Origin: Micromonospora sp. C95
Lineage (GTDB): Bacteria > Actinomycetota > Actinomycetes > Mycobacteriales > Micromonosporaceae
Direction of reading: 5' to 3'
Assembly (NCBI RefSeq): GCF_018070465.1
Contig: NZ_JAGPXT010000006.1
Coordinates: 62,001 to 126,000, forward strand
Length of the DNA: 64,000 nt
A program made the translations under genes and the position numbers. Positions 6,992 through 15,385 of the stretch are shown here, piece by piece. Numbering within the stretch: position 1 is the stretch's first letter; every line of letters begins with the position of its first letter. The notes under the pieces were generated by a model that saw nothing but the letters and a program-made list of their open reading frames with translations, was not told the origin of the DNA and searched no databases.

Positions 6992-9328
6992 TCAGGCGGC
7001 GGTGACGCGTTGCCCGCCCAACGACGCCGGGTCGATCTCGGCCGGGCGCAGCGCCAGGGCGAGTACGTCGGCGACGTCGGCCAGGGTGTGCACGGTCAGC
7101 GCCTCGCGCACCTCGGTCGGCAGGTCGTCGAGGTCCGGTTCGTTGCGGGCCGGGATGATCACCTCGGTCAGTCCGGCCCGGTGGGCGGCGAGCAGCTTCT
7201 GCTTCACGCCGCCGATGGGCAGCACCCGACCGGAGAGGGTCACCTCGCCGGTCATCCCGAACTCGGGGCGTACCGGCCGGCCGCTGGCCAACGACGCCAG
7301 GGCGGTGACCATGGTGATGCCGGCGCTGGGGCCGTCCTTGGGCACCGCACCCGCCGGGACGTGCAGGTGGATCCGCCGCCCGGCGAGGGCGTTCGGGTCC
7401 AGGCCGAGGCGGCGGCCGTTGGCCCGTAGGTAGGAGAGCGCGATGTGCGCCGACTCCTTCATCACGTCGCCGAGCTGACCGGTGAGGGTCAGCCCCGGCT
7501 CGCCCTCCATGCTCGTCGCCTCGATGAACAACACGTCTCCCCCGGCGCCGGTGACGGCCAGTCCGGTGGCCACGCCCGGTGTCGCGGTGCGTTCCGCCGA
7601 CTCCGGAGTGTGCTTCGGCCGGCCGAGGTAGCGGACCAGGTCGTCGGCGCCGACGCGGACCGGCGTCGGGTCGTCGGCCAGGGTCACGGTCACCTTCCGC
7701 ATGATCTTCGCCAGGGCCCGCTCCAGCTGCCGTACGCCGGCCTCGCGGGTGTACTCCCCGGCGACGCGGGCCAACGCCTCGGCGTCCACGTCGATCTCGT
7801 CGGCGGTCAGCCCGGCCCGCTCCCGCTGGCGCGGCAGCAGGTGGTCGCGGGCGATGGCCACCTTCTCGTCCTCGGTGTACCCGTCCAGGGTGACCAGTTC
7901 CATCCGGTCCAGCAGCGGGCCGGGGATGGCCTCCACCACGTTTGCGGTGGCCAGGAACAGCACATCGGACAGGTCGAGATCGACCTCCAGGTAGTGGTCC
8001 CGGAAGGTGTGGTTCTGGGCCGGGTCGAGCACCTCCAGCAGGGCCGCTGCCGGGTCGCCCGCGTATCCCACGGAGACCTTGTCCACCTCGTCGAGCAGCA
8101 CCACGGGGTTCATCGAGCCCGCCTCGCGCAGCGCCCGGACGATCCGGCCGGGCAGCGCGCCCACGTAGGTGCGGCGGTGTCCCCGGATCTCCGCCTCGTC
8201 GCGGATGCCGCCGAGGGAGACCCGGACGAAGGTCCGGCCGAGGGCCCGGGCGACCGACTCGCCGAGGCTGGTCTTGCCGACGCCGGGCGGGCCCGCGAGG
8301 GCCAGCACGGCACCGGAGCCACGGCCGCCGACCACGCCGAGGTCACGCTCGGCGCGCCGGTTGCGCACCGCCAGGTACTCCAGGATGCGGTCCTTGACGT
8401 CGGCCAGGCCGGCGTGGTCGGCGTCGAGCACCTCGCGCGCCGCCGACAGGTCGGTGTTGTCCTCGGTCCGCGTGCTCCACGGCATCTCCAGCACCGTGTC
8501 GAGCCAGGTACGGATCCAGCCCGCCTCCGGCGAGGCGTCGCTGGCCCGCTCCAGTTTGCCGACCTCCCGTAGCGCCGCCTCGCGTACCTTCTCGGGCAGG
8601 TCGGCGGCCTCGACGCGGGCCCGGTAGTCGGCCGAGCCATCCGGGGCGTCCTCGCCGAGTTCCTTGCGGATGGCGGCGAGCTGCTGACGCAGCAGGAACT
8701 CCCGCTGCGACTTCTCCAGCCCCTCGCGGACATCGGAGTTGATCTGCTCGGTGACCTCCTGCTCGGCCAGGTGGTCCTTGACCCAGCCGACGAGCAGTTC
8801 CAGCCGGGCGGTGACGTCCGGCGCGGCGAGCAGTTCGGTCTTCTGCGCCAGGGTCAGCCAGGGCGCGTAGCCGGCCGAGTCGGCCAGTTCGGAGAGGTCG
8901 GTCATCCGCTCCACCGCGTCGATGACCTGCCACGCGCCGCGTTGCTGCAGCACGGAGGTCACCAGGGCGCGGTACTCGCGGGCCAGTTCCCGTGCCTTGC
9001 CGGCCGGGGCGGGCTCGTCGATCTCGGTCGCCTCGACCCAGAGCGCCGCGCCAGGCCCGGGCACCCCGGAGCCGATTCGGGCACGGGCGAGACCACGGAT
9101 CACGGCCGCGGGCTCGCCGCTGGGCAGCCGCCCCACCTTCTCGATGGTGGCGATCGCGCCGACGGAGCCGTACTCGCCGTCCAGGCGGGGCACGGCGAGC
9201 AGCGTGCGGTCGCCGGTTGCCCGGGCCGCGTCGACGGCGGCCTGGGTGGTGGGGTCGAGGGTCACCGGGATGACCATGCCGGGCAGCAGCACGGCGTCGG
9301 TCAGTGGAAGTACCGGAAGAGTTGCCAT
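6992..9328 (-). CDS. lon: ATP-dependent protease Lon
   Basis: A 778-residue LonA protease, the usual length. Layout: N-terminal substrate-binding domain starting ATLPVLPLTDAVLLPGM, a coiled middle part, the AAA+ module (Walker A GPPGVGKT; Walker B VVLLDEVDK), and the C-terminal protease domain with the Ser-Lys dyad (Ser in KDGPSAGI, Lys in GGVKQKLLAA). It degrades misfolded and regulatory proteins in the cytoplasm as a hexamer. The frame is open to 9820, but homology and the AGGTG ribosome site fix ATG 9328. A HAIR-like inverted repeat 23 bases upstream implies HspR-type heat-shock control, as described for Streptomyces lon. Confidence 0.96.
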   Translation of the reverse strand: MATLPVLPLTDAVLLPGMVIPVTLDPTTQAAVDAARATGDRTLLAVPRLDGEYGSVGAIATIEKVGRLPSGEPAAVIRGLARARIGSGVPGPGAALWVEATEIDEPAPAGKARELAREYRALVTSVLQQRGAWQVIDAVERMTDLSELADSAGYAPWLTLAQKTELLAAPDVTARLELLVGWVKDHLAEQEVTEQINSDVREGLEKSQREFLLRQQLAAIRKELGEDAPDGSADYRARVEAADLPEKVREAALREVGKLERASDASPEAGWIRTWLDTVLEMPWSTRTEDNTDLSAAREVLDADHAGLADVKDRILEYLAVRNRRAERDLGVVGGRGSGAVLALAGPPGVGKTSLGESVARALGRTFVRVSLGGIRDEAEIRGHRRTYVGALPGRIVRALREAGSMNPVVLLDEVDKVSVGYAGDPAAALLEVLDPAQNHTFRDHYLEVDLDLSDVLFLATANVVEAIPGPLLDRMELVTLDGYTEDEKVAIARDHLLPRQRERAGLTADEIDVDAEALARVAGEYTREAGVRQLERALAKIMRKVTVTLADDPTPVRVGADDLVRYLGRPKHTPESAERTATPGVATGLAVTGAGGDVLFIEATSMEGEPGLTLTGQLGDVMKESAHIALSYLRANGRRLGLDPNALAGRRIHLHVPAGAVPKDGPSAGITMVTALASLASGRPVRPEFGMTGEVTLSGRVLPIGGVKQKLLAAHRAGLTEVIIPARNEPDLDDLPTEVREALTVHTLADVADVLALALRPAEIDPASLGGQRVTAA

Positions 9329-9350
9329 CGAACACCTGCTATCGCGTTGG

Positions 9351-9371
9351 GTTGAGCGTGTCTGGCTCAAG
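9351..9371. promoter_or_regulatory. HAIR-like operator (HspR site) upstream of lon
   Basis: On the minus strand the site reads CTTGAGC, seven bases, GCTCAAC. The inner arms TTGAGC/GCTCAA are perfect inverted repeats with the 7-base spacing of the HspR-associated HAIR element (consensus CTTGAGT-N7-ACTCAAG). It ends 23 bases before the lon start, where a repressor could block transcription. HspR itself is not in this window. Confidence 0.75.
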
Positions 9372-9605
9372 TCATCACGGGCCCAGGTTGTTCCTCGGTG
9401 TGACCCGGCACACGGCACGCCGGCCCGTCGCGGTGGCTTCGACCGTCCGGCACGTCGACCCGTACCCACGCCGAGCAGATCCGAAATCGGGGATTTCGAT
9501 GCCGCGCAAAACGCGAACCGCCGCGCGACGCGCTTTTGTTGCGCAATTGGTGGACGATCAGTCAAACTTTGAGCACACCCCGCCAGACACAAGGAGTAAT
9601 CGACG

Positions 9606-9953
9606 ATGGCCAAACAAGTAATCACGGTGCTGACCGACGACCTCGACGGCGGAAAGGCCGACCGCACGGTCGAGTTCAGCTTGGATGGCGTGGCGTACAC
9701 CATCGACGTTTCCGACGAGAACGCGGGCGTCCTGCGCAAGTCGTTGGATCCGTTTATCAATGCCGGCCGGCGCCTCGGCCGTGGCGCTACCGACACGAGC
9801 CGTAGCCCACGTCGTACCATCGGTTCCGGCGCCCCCGGAATGAACCGCGAGCAGAACCGCGCCGTCCGCGAATGGGCGGTCCAGAACGGCTACAAGATTT
9901 CCGAGCGGGGTCGCATCCCGGTCGAGGTGACCGAGGCGTACAAGAACCGCTGA
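9606..9953 (+). CDS. lsr2: Lsr2 family nucleoid-associated protein
   Basis: A 115-residue H-NS-like xenogeneic silencer. The N-terminal dimerisation domain (AKQVITVLTDDLDGG ... ADRTVEFSLDGVAYTIDVS) and the C-terminal DNA-binding domain with the AT-hook-like RGRIP motif at about residues 99-103 are both complete. It binds the minor groove of AT-rich DNA and represses horizontally acquired genes, often including secondary-metabolite clusters such as the polyketide cluster in this window (inference). AAGGAG lies 11 bases before ATG 9606, and the upstream 70 bases are notably AT-rich, as often found for autoregulated lsr2 genes. Confidence 0.95.
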   Translation: MAKQVITVLTDDLDGGKADRTVEFSLDGVAYTIDVSDENAGVLRKSLDPFINAGRRLGRGATDTSRSPRRTIGSGAPGMNREQNRAVREWAVQNGYKISERGRIPVEVTEAYKNR

Positions 9954-10100
9954 GCAGCGAGAATGTTGCTCGGGCGCGGTTTGGGTCGGTTATAGCGCGG
10001 CCTGGGGCCGGGTTACGACAGGGTCGCCCGGCTTACCGACGTGTGGCGGGGGCGCCCGGTATTGTGCGGGGGGGCCCGCCGCGGGGGCGTGGTGAAACGG

Positions 10101-10122
10101 CGCGGCCGCCAGCCCGGCCGCG
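10101..10122. terminator. Possible hairpin between lsr2 and a convergent gene
   Basis: An 8-base inverted repeat (CGCGGCCG 10101-10108 with 10115-10122) with a 6-base loop lies in the 189-base very GC-rich gap between two convergent genes. It is short and without a T run, so the assignment is tentative. Confidence 0.35.
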
Positions 10123-10142
10123 GCCCCGCCGCGGGTCAGGCG

Positions 10143-11369
10143 TCAGTTGACCTGGATACGCACCGCGTCGAAGGCGGGAGTCTGGTTGGCCCGCTCCGAC
10201 ATCGGGATACGGTGCGAACCGTCACCGGCCCAGACCGCACACTGTGCGGTACCGGAGTCCGGCAGGCCCGGAATCTGGATGGTCACCTGGTCCGGCTCGG
10301 CTCCGCCGCCACCGTCCTCGGTGGCGACGAAGAAGGCCGGCACCGGCTCGGGCGCGGGCGCCTCGTCCGTGTTGTTCAGCATCCGGCAGGCGGTGTGGAA
10401 GTGGCCACGGGTCAGGCCCTGCCCGTTGAGCAGCGAGCTCTCCAGGTAGTAGCCACCCTGCCCGGCCGGCAGGAACCGGTCCCGAACGAGGTTGCGGGTG
10501 CTGACCTGGATGGAGAACCCCTCGTTGCGGTTGATCTGCTGCGGGAAGTCGGTGATCAGCAGCGACGGATTGTTGGCCGCGGAACCGACCTCGCCGAAGG
10601 CGGTGCTGATGCAGCGGTTGCCGTTCTGGAAGCCGTCGTGCGCCTGCAGCTGACTGTTGTCACAGTTGTTCGCCAGCACGTCCAGGCCGTTGTTGTTGCC
10701 GTTGTCGCCACCGTTGTCGCCACCGTCGCCGCCGTCGTTGTTGTCGACCGGCTGCACCTGGCAGGTGGCCAGGTTGCCCAGGCCGCGCGGCCGGGGGCCG
10801 AAGCGGTCGATGGCGATCGTGATCCGACCGAGGGTCGCCCGACGCTTGCTGGCCAGCGGGTTGAGAATGGCGTTACGGATGAACCGCTGACCACGATCGC
10901 CCTCGGCGGCGAGCCGCTCGTCGGCCTCGGTGATCTGGGTCTGCAACGCGTTCAGGTTGCGGTCGACCTCGGCGCGGGCCCGGTCGGGCACCTGCGGCAG
11001 CCGGCTGACGACGTCCGGGCAGGCCACCGCGAAGGCGCCAGCGGTCGCGCCGTCGGTGCCGTCGCGGGTCTCCTGGCATTCCTCGACGGTCTGCTGCCCG
11101 TCGCCCCAGTGGTTGACCACCCAGCGTCCGTTCTGCCAGGTGCGGGTCGTGGTGGCGCCGCGAGCGGCCGGCGCGGTGGCGCCGGGACTGGGTGCGACAC
11201 ATTCGGCTGCCACCGGTCGCTGCTGCTGGTTTGACCGTCGGTCGCCGGCCGACGAGATCTGGGTCACGGCGACGACGCCGCCGAAGACGGCGAGCGTGGC
11301 GCCAACGGCCAGAAGTCGCTTGGTCCGCGCGTTACCGGTTGGTCGGCGCGACCGGGTTGACCTGCGCAT
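10143..11369 (-). CDS. Exported protein of unknown function with Asp/Asn/Gly linker
   Basis: A 408-residue protein starting at ATG 11369 behind AAGGAGAG. A basic N-terminus is followed by a hydrophobic stretch (LLAVGATLAVFGGVVAVT, about residues 21-38), consistent with a Sec signal or a membrane anchor. The first domain (to about 235) has paired Cys residues and a helical part. A low-complexity linker of Asp, Asn and Gly (about 240-258) follows, then a Cys-containing C-terminal domain of about 150 residues with AFGEVGSAANNPSLLITDFP and GHFHTACRML. I do not recognise a catalytic motif. The linker suggests two separately folding extracellular domains. It is single and has a 286-base upstream region with T-rich stretches. 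Confidence 0.8.
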   Translation of the reverse strand: MRRSTRSRRPTGNARTKRLLAVGATLAVFGGVVAVTQISSAGDRRSNQQQRPVAAECVAPSPGATAPAARGATTTRTWQNGRWVVNHWGDGQQTVEECQETRDGTDGATAGAFAVACPDVVSRLPQVPDRARAEVDRNLNALQTQITEADERLAAEGDRGQRFIRNAILNPLASKRRATLGRITIAIDRFGPRPRGLGNLATCQVQPVDNNDGGDGGDNGGDNGNNNGLDVLANNCDNSQLQAHDGFQNGNRCISTAFGEVGSAANNPSLLITDFPQQINRNEGFSIQVSTRNLVRDRFLPAGQGGYYLESSLLNGQGLTRGHFHTACRMLNNTDEAPAPEPVPAFFVATEDGGGGAEPDQVTIQIPGLPDSGTAQCAVWAGDGSHRIPMSERANQTPAFDAVRIQVN

Positions 11370-11655
11370 CGAATTGCTCTCCTTCTCGATCCGGTTCCTG
11401 ATTCGTGACTCGACGGACCGAACGGAATCTTGGTGGCACGCTCGACGGTGACCGCCTGAACGTGCCGGTGGCACGTCGACGAACGACGATGCCCTTTCCG
11501 CACCGTCTCCCGCGCCTGCCGGTGCGGGTTGGGGAGTTCCTGTCCATTCGCGGTGAGGTACGGGCCCGCTCCGACGGCGGTTCAAAGGCGGCAAACTTTT
11601 TTTCGATGTTTCTTTCCGCGCCCGGGCGGTCACCGTCCGCCCTCGACGGCACCGT

Positions 11656-12540
11656 TCAAGAGGCGGTCACTGCCGGCAGCAGATGGTCGTAGGCGAAGTC
11701 ACCCACGAGTTCGTCGCTGCGGTCCCGCAACCGCCGAATGTCGGCGACCAGATCCTCGCGCGGCACCAGCGACGGCGCGCTCGCCTCGATCGTCCGCAAC
11801 CGCTCCCCGACCGCGAGGACCGCCAGGTCCTCGGCGAACCGGGCCGGCTCGACGCCACAGGAGAACCCGTGGGCCTGTGCGGTCACCCGCTCCACAAGCA
11901 CCTCGCCCGGACGCACCTCGGCCCAGCTCCACCCCTCGGCCGGCCCTCGCGTCCAGTGCACGTGCAGCCCCCGCAGGATGGGGTCGGCCAGTCGGCGCGC
12001 CACGTACGCCTGCACCACCTCGACCCGGGCGAGCGCGCCAAGGTCGTTGACCGCGCCGTCGCGCCCGTCGGGCAGTCGGCCCACGATGTCCCGGAACCCG
12101 ACGGCCACCTCGTCCGGACCGGCGGCACCGGCCGCGTACCGGCGGGCGTCGACGAGGTACGCGACGATCCGTGGTCCGTGTCCGGCAGTAAGCAGGGTGG
12201 CGGAGACGACCCGCAGCAGCGGCAGGCCGGTCGCGGCGGCGACGGCTTCCGTGGTCCGCTCGGCCCGCCTGGCGGTGGCGTCGGTCGACGGTGCGCGGAA
12301 CTCGACGGCGAACTCGGGCCGTCCGGTCGCCGCCGTGCAGACCACGTGGTCGAAGAGCGTCCGGCTGGCGGTGTTCCACTGGCTCGCGGTCACACCCGGT
12401 GGACGACGCCGGACGATCTCGCCCAGGCGCAGCCCGGCGTGCACCCGCTGCTCCGCCCGGATCAGCACGGGGCCGCGACCGGCATCCTGCGGCACCGGTG
12501 CCAGCTCGCGATCCCGGTCACCGTCCATCGTGGTACCCAT
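11656..12540 (-). CDS. DUF2726-like hypothetical protein
   Basis: A 294-residue probably cytoplasmic protein. The N-terminal 140 residues match the DUF2726 pattern: VLIRAEQRVHAGL, then LFDHVVCTAATGRPEFAVEF, an Arg-rich helix, and LPLLRVVSATLL. This is a nuclease-like fold in many family members, but no activity can be assigned here. The C-terminal part (WSWAEVRPGEVLVERV ... LVPREDLVADIRRLRDRSDEL) is unrecognised. ATG 12540 has an AGAGGG site; ATG 12528 is an alternative. Flanking genes are not obviously related. Confidence 0.75.
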   Translation of the reverse strand: MGTTMDGDRDRELAPVPQDAGRGPVLIRAEQRVHAGLRLGEIVRRRPPGVTASQWNTASRTLFDHVVCTAATGRPEFAVEFRAPSTDATARRAERTTEAVAAATGLPLLRVVSATLLTAGHGPRIVAYLVDARRYAAGAAGPDEVAVGFRDIVGRLPDGRDGAVNDLGALARVEVVQAYVARRLADPILRGLHVHWTRGPAEGWSWAEVRPGEVLVERVTAQAHGFSCGVEPARFAEDLAVLAVGERLRTIEASAPSLVPREDLVADIRRLRDRSDELVGDFAYDHLLPAVTAS

Positions 12541-12740
12541 GAGCCCTCTTCAACCTCTCCTGACGGGCCGGTGGCGGCCGCCAGACCGGACCACGGTGCG
12601 CCAGCAGCTGACCAAGGGTCTCCTGCCGCCGGCCGACCGAGTCTAGGATGACGATCATGTCGGCGGCTCCCCCGGCGGGCCGCCGCTGACGGGACGATGG
12701 TCGACGGCGCTCCGCCGGTCACCGGCCGAGGAGGTGGACG

Positions 12741-13466
12741 GTGCGGGTGGTTTCCCTGGTGCCGTCGCTGACCGAGGCGGTGGCCACGACCCTGCCCGGG
12801 CTGCTGGTGGGCGCCACGGACTGGTGCACCCATCCGGCGGATCTGGACGTGCCGCGGGTCGGCGGCACCAAGTACCCGGACCTGGACCGGGTCCGCGCGC
12901 TCCGTCCCGACCTGGTCCTGCTCAACGTCGAGGAGAACCGGCGGGCCGACGCCGACGCGCTGACCGCGGCGGGCATACCGATCCGGGTGACCTATCCGCG
13001 CACCGTGGACGATGCGCTGACCGAGCTGGCCGACCTGCTGCGCGACCTGGGTTCCGCACGGCAACCCCGGTGGCTGACCCAGGCTCGTCGAGAGTGGGCC
13101 GCGCTGGCACCGGCCCCGGCCCCCCGACGCGCGGTGGTTCCGGTCTGGCGGCGACCCTGGGTGGTGCTCGGCGCCGACACGTTCGCCGGGGATCTGCTGC
13201 GGCGGCTCGGCATCGCCAATCCGTACGCCGAGCAGCCGGAGCGGTATCCACGGCCGAGCCTGCCGCAGCTGCGGGACCAGGCACCCGAACTCGTCGTGCT
13301 GCCGGACGAGCCGTACCGCTTCACCCGCGACGACGGTCCCGAGGCGTTTCCCGGCGTGCCCTGCGCCCTGGTGTCCGGTCGGCACCTGACCTGGTACGGC
13401 CCGTCGTTGGCCGAGGCTCCCGCACTGTTGGCCGCGCAACTCGCCGACCTGTACGTCGCCCACTGA
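12741..13466 (+). CDS. Helical-backbone metal receptor (BtuF-like), no signal peptide
   Basis: A 241-residue protein of the periplasmic-binding-protein class III (BtuF/FhuD) fold: MRVVSLVPSLTEAV start, ATDWCTHPADL, a GGTKYPDLDRVRALRPDLVLLN block and a WVVLGADTFAGDLLRRLG second lobe. Exported family members bind cobalamin, haem or ferric siderophores for ABC importers, but this one begins directly at the first strand and has no signal peptide or lipobox, so it is probably cytoplasmic. No ABC transporter genes are nearby. GTG 12741 is chosen because GAGGAGG lies just upstream. Ligand and role are unknown. Confidence 0.8.
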   Translation: MRVVSLVPSLTEAVATTLPGLLVGATDWCTHPADLDVPRVGGTKYPDLDRVRALRPDLVLLNVEENRRADADALTAAGIPIRVTYPRTVDDALTELADLLRDLGSARQPRWLTQARREWAALAPAPAPRRAVVPVWRRPWVVLGADTFAGDLLRRLGIANPYAEQPERYPRPSLPQLRDQAPELVVLPDEPYRFTRDDGPEAFPGVPCALVSGRHLTWYGPSLAEAPALLAAQLADLYVAH

Positions 13467-13639
13467 ACCCCCGGCCGGACGTGCCGGTCGGAGGCCGGCA
13501 GCGGTCACCGGTCCCGACGAACAGGGGTCGAAGGTCCCGGCCGGTAACGGCCCGCCGGCCCTGATCGCCACCTGCCCTCGCCACGTCAAATGGAAGTGCC
13601 ACCGGGACACGCGGTGCGAAGCAGAGAAGGGACGTGGAC

Positions 13640-14203
13640 ATGATGACCGCGATGATCGAGCGGAACACCGCCGCCGAGGCCCCGGTGGCCGAGACCAGCC
13701 AGGAACAGAACCTCCGTACGCGGGCCGCCCGCTACCTGCTCGCCGGGCTCCGCCTGGCGCTCGGCTGGGTCTTCCTCTGGGCCTTCCTGGACAAGGTGTT
13801 CGGCCTGGGCTTCGCCACCGAGGCGAAGAACGCCTGGATCAACGGGGGCAGCCCGACCAAGGGCTTCCTCAGCTTCGGTGCCGCCGGCCCGTTCCAGGGC
13901 TTCTACAACGGCATCGCCGGAGCCGCCTGGGCCGACTGGCTCTTCATGATCGGCTTGGCCGCCATCGGTACGGCACTGCTGCTCGGCATCGGGGTGCGCG
14001 TCGCCGCCGCGACCGGCGGTCTGCTGCTGGTGCTGATGTGGACGGCCGTCCTGCCGCCGGAGAACAACCCCTTCATGGACGACCACCTCGTCTACGCCGG
14101 CGTGCTGGCCCTGATCGCGGTGACCAACGCCGGTGACACCTGGGGACTGGGTCGCACCTGGGCACGGTTGCCGATCGTCAAGCGGTTCGGCTGGCTCCGC
14201 TGA
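13640..14203 (+). CDS. DoxX-like membrane protein
   Basis: A 187-residue protein with four likely transmembrane helices (about 32-55, 95-115, 118-138, 147-165) and an internal loop rich in Gly. It resembles DoxX / thiosulfate:quinone oxidoreductase large-subunit homologues found in actinobacteria: LRLALGWVFLWAFLDKVFGLGF, then NPFMDDHLVYAGVLALIA. These proteins sit in the cytoplasmic membrane and are linked to redox or sulfur metabolism, mostly without proof. ATG 13640 has AGAAGGG eight bases upstream; an in-frame GTG at 13634 would be too close to that site. Confidence 0.85.
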   Translation: MMTAMIERNTAAEAPVAETSQEQNLRTRAARYLLAGLRLALGWVFLWAFLDKVFGLGFATEAKNAWINGGSPTKGFLSFGAAGPFQGFYNGIAGAAWADWLFMIGLAAIGTALLLGIGVRVAAATGGLLLVLMWTAVLPPENNPFMDDHLVYAGVLALIAVTNAGDTWGLGRTWARLPIVKRFGWLR

Positions 14204-14366
14204 CCTGATCACCTCCCCCGCGGCGGGCGTCACCTACCGGTGGCGCCCGCCGTACCGCGTCCAGTCGGCACCGACCACGGGTGGCAGCATCGGTCCACGG
14301 AGCGCGCCGGGCCGGCGCATCCGGCAGGATGGTGCTGACCGGAACCGACGCACCAGGAGAATCCGC

Positions 14367-14747
14367 ATGAACCAGGCAGCGAGCAAGCCCGAGATCGGCC
14401 CGATCGAGGGTGCCCCGCCGGCCGACCTCGTGATCGAGGACATCGCCGTGGGCGAGGGCCCGGAGGCCCAGCCCGGGCAGTTGGCCCGCGTGCACTACGT
14501 GGGGGTGTCCCACTCCACCGGCGCGGAGTTCGACGCCTCCTGGAACCGGGGCGAGCCGTTCGACTTCCCGCTCGGCGGCGGACGGGTCATCGCCGGCTGG
14601 GACCAGGGCGTGGTGGGGATGCGCGTCGGCGGCCGTCGGCGGCTGACCATCCCGCCGCACCTCGGGTACGGCAGCCGAGGCGCCGGCGGCGTCATCAAGC
14701 CCAACGAGACGCTGGTCTTCGTGGTCGACCTGCTCGCCGTCCGCTGA
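14367..14747 (+). CDS. FKBP-type peptidyl-prolyl cis-trans isomerase
   Basis: A 126-residue, single-domain FKBP. The full fold is visible from ADLVIEDIAVGEG to the final LVFVVDLLAVR, with the ligand-site residues typical of the family: Tyr in VHYVG, Phe/Asp in EFDASW, the FPLGGGRVIAGWDQGVVGM segment and IPPHLGYG. It catalyses proline isomerisation during protein folding in the cytoplasm; no signal peptide is present. ATG 14367 is preceded by CACCAGGAGA. A strong hairpin follows the stop by seven bases, so it is probably transcribed alone. Confidence 0.95.
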   Translation: MNQAASKPEIGPIEGAPPADLVIEDIAVGEGPEAQPGQLARVHYVGVSHSTGAEFDASWNRGEPFDFPLGGGRVIAGWDQGVVGMRVGGRRRLTIPPHLGYGSRGAGGVIKPNETLVFVVDLLAVR

Positions 14748-14754
14748 CATCACA

Positions 14755-14788
14755 CGTCCGGCGCCGGCCCCGTGCCCGGCGCCGGACG
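14755..14788. terminator. Hairpin terminator after FKBP gene
   Basis: A perfect 12-base inverted repeat (14755-14766 CGTCCGGCGCCG and 14777-14788) with a 10-base loop lies seven bases after the FKBP stop, and also 3' of the convergent STAS gene. Confidence 0.8.
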
Positions 14789-14843
14789 CCCGCTGTTCCA
14801 CCTGGCGGCGTAGCGGTCGCGGCGGTCGTGCGGCGTCGACCGG

Positions 14844-15194
14844 TCACGCCGCGGCGAGCACCTGCTCCGACGTGCCGCCGACAATCGGGATGACCCGCCT
14901 CAGCCCGGTGGCCCGCAGCACCCGCTCCACCACGGGTGGCGGGTCGACAAGCACCAGGTTGCCGCCCTGTGACCGCACCCGGAGCCGGGCCGCGACAAGC
15001 GTGCGGGCCCCGGCCGCGGAGAGCAGCCGAACCCCGGAGAGATCCACCCGCAGCTCGGTGCGGGCGGGGGCCGCCCAGAGAGCGGCGCGGAACGCCGCGA
15101 CCGTGGCGATGTCGATCACACCGACCACGCGAACGCACACCGCGTCGTCGGACCGGCTGGTCTCGACGTGGAACCGCTCCTCGCGCTCTCGCAT
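14844..15194 (-). CDS. STAS-domain (anti-anti-sigma-like) protein
   Basis: A 116-residue single STAS domain similar to SpoIIAA/RsbV-type anti-sigma factor antagonists: a central VVGVIDIATVAAFRAAL strand-helix, LRVDLSGVRLLSAAGARTLV, and the last helix near residue 105. The classic antagonists have Asp-Ser-Ser-Gly with a phosphorylatable serine; here the segment is Ser59-Ala60-Ala61-Gly62, so the usual phospho-serine is replaced by alanine. That suggests a partner switch that is not controlled by phosphorylation, or a purely binding role. No anti-sigma kinase or sigma gene lies nearby. ATG 15194 follows a GGGGGATAGG stretch. Confidence 0.88.
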   Translation of the reverse strand: MREREERFHVETSRSDDAVCVRVVGVIDIATVAAFRAALWAAPARTELRVDLSGVRLLSAAGARTLVAARLRVRSQGGNLVLVDPPPVVERVLRATGLRRVIPIVGGTSEQVLAAA

Positions 15195-15385
15195 ATGACG
15201 AACCTATCCCCCACCACCGACACTTCCACCCTGCTGGAAGGCGGTTCCGGGTAAGCCCAGGGCATGACCCGCAGGCCAGCCGGGTCCACCCTAGGGACGA
15301 TCCCCGGACCAGGGTGAACACCCGGGCGGGCCGGCCACGACGCTCCGGGCCGACCCACGCCGGGTGGCCCGGCGGGTACGCCCGG

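Noticed and set aside
9372..9605. Possible small gene between lon and lsr2
   Set aside because: The open frames lack RBS and read as shadows; the region is better explained by the divergent lon and lsr2 promoters.
12741..13466. Reading the BtuF-like protein as a secreted ABC-importer component
   Set aside because: It has no signal peptide or lipobox, the GTG start with strong RBS is at the first fold strand, and no ABC genes adjoin.
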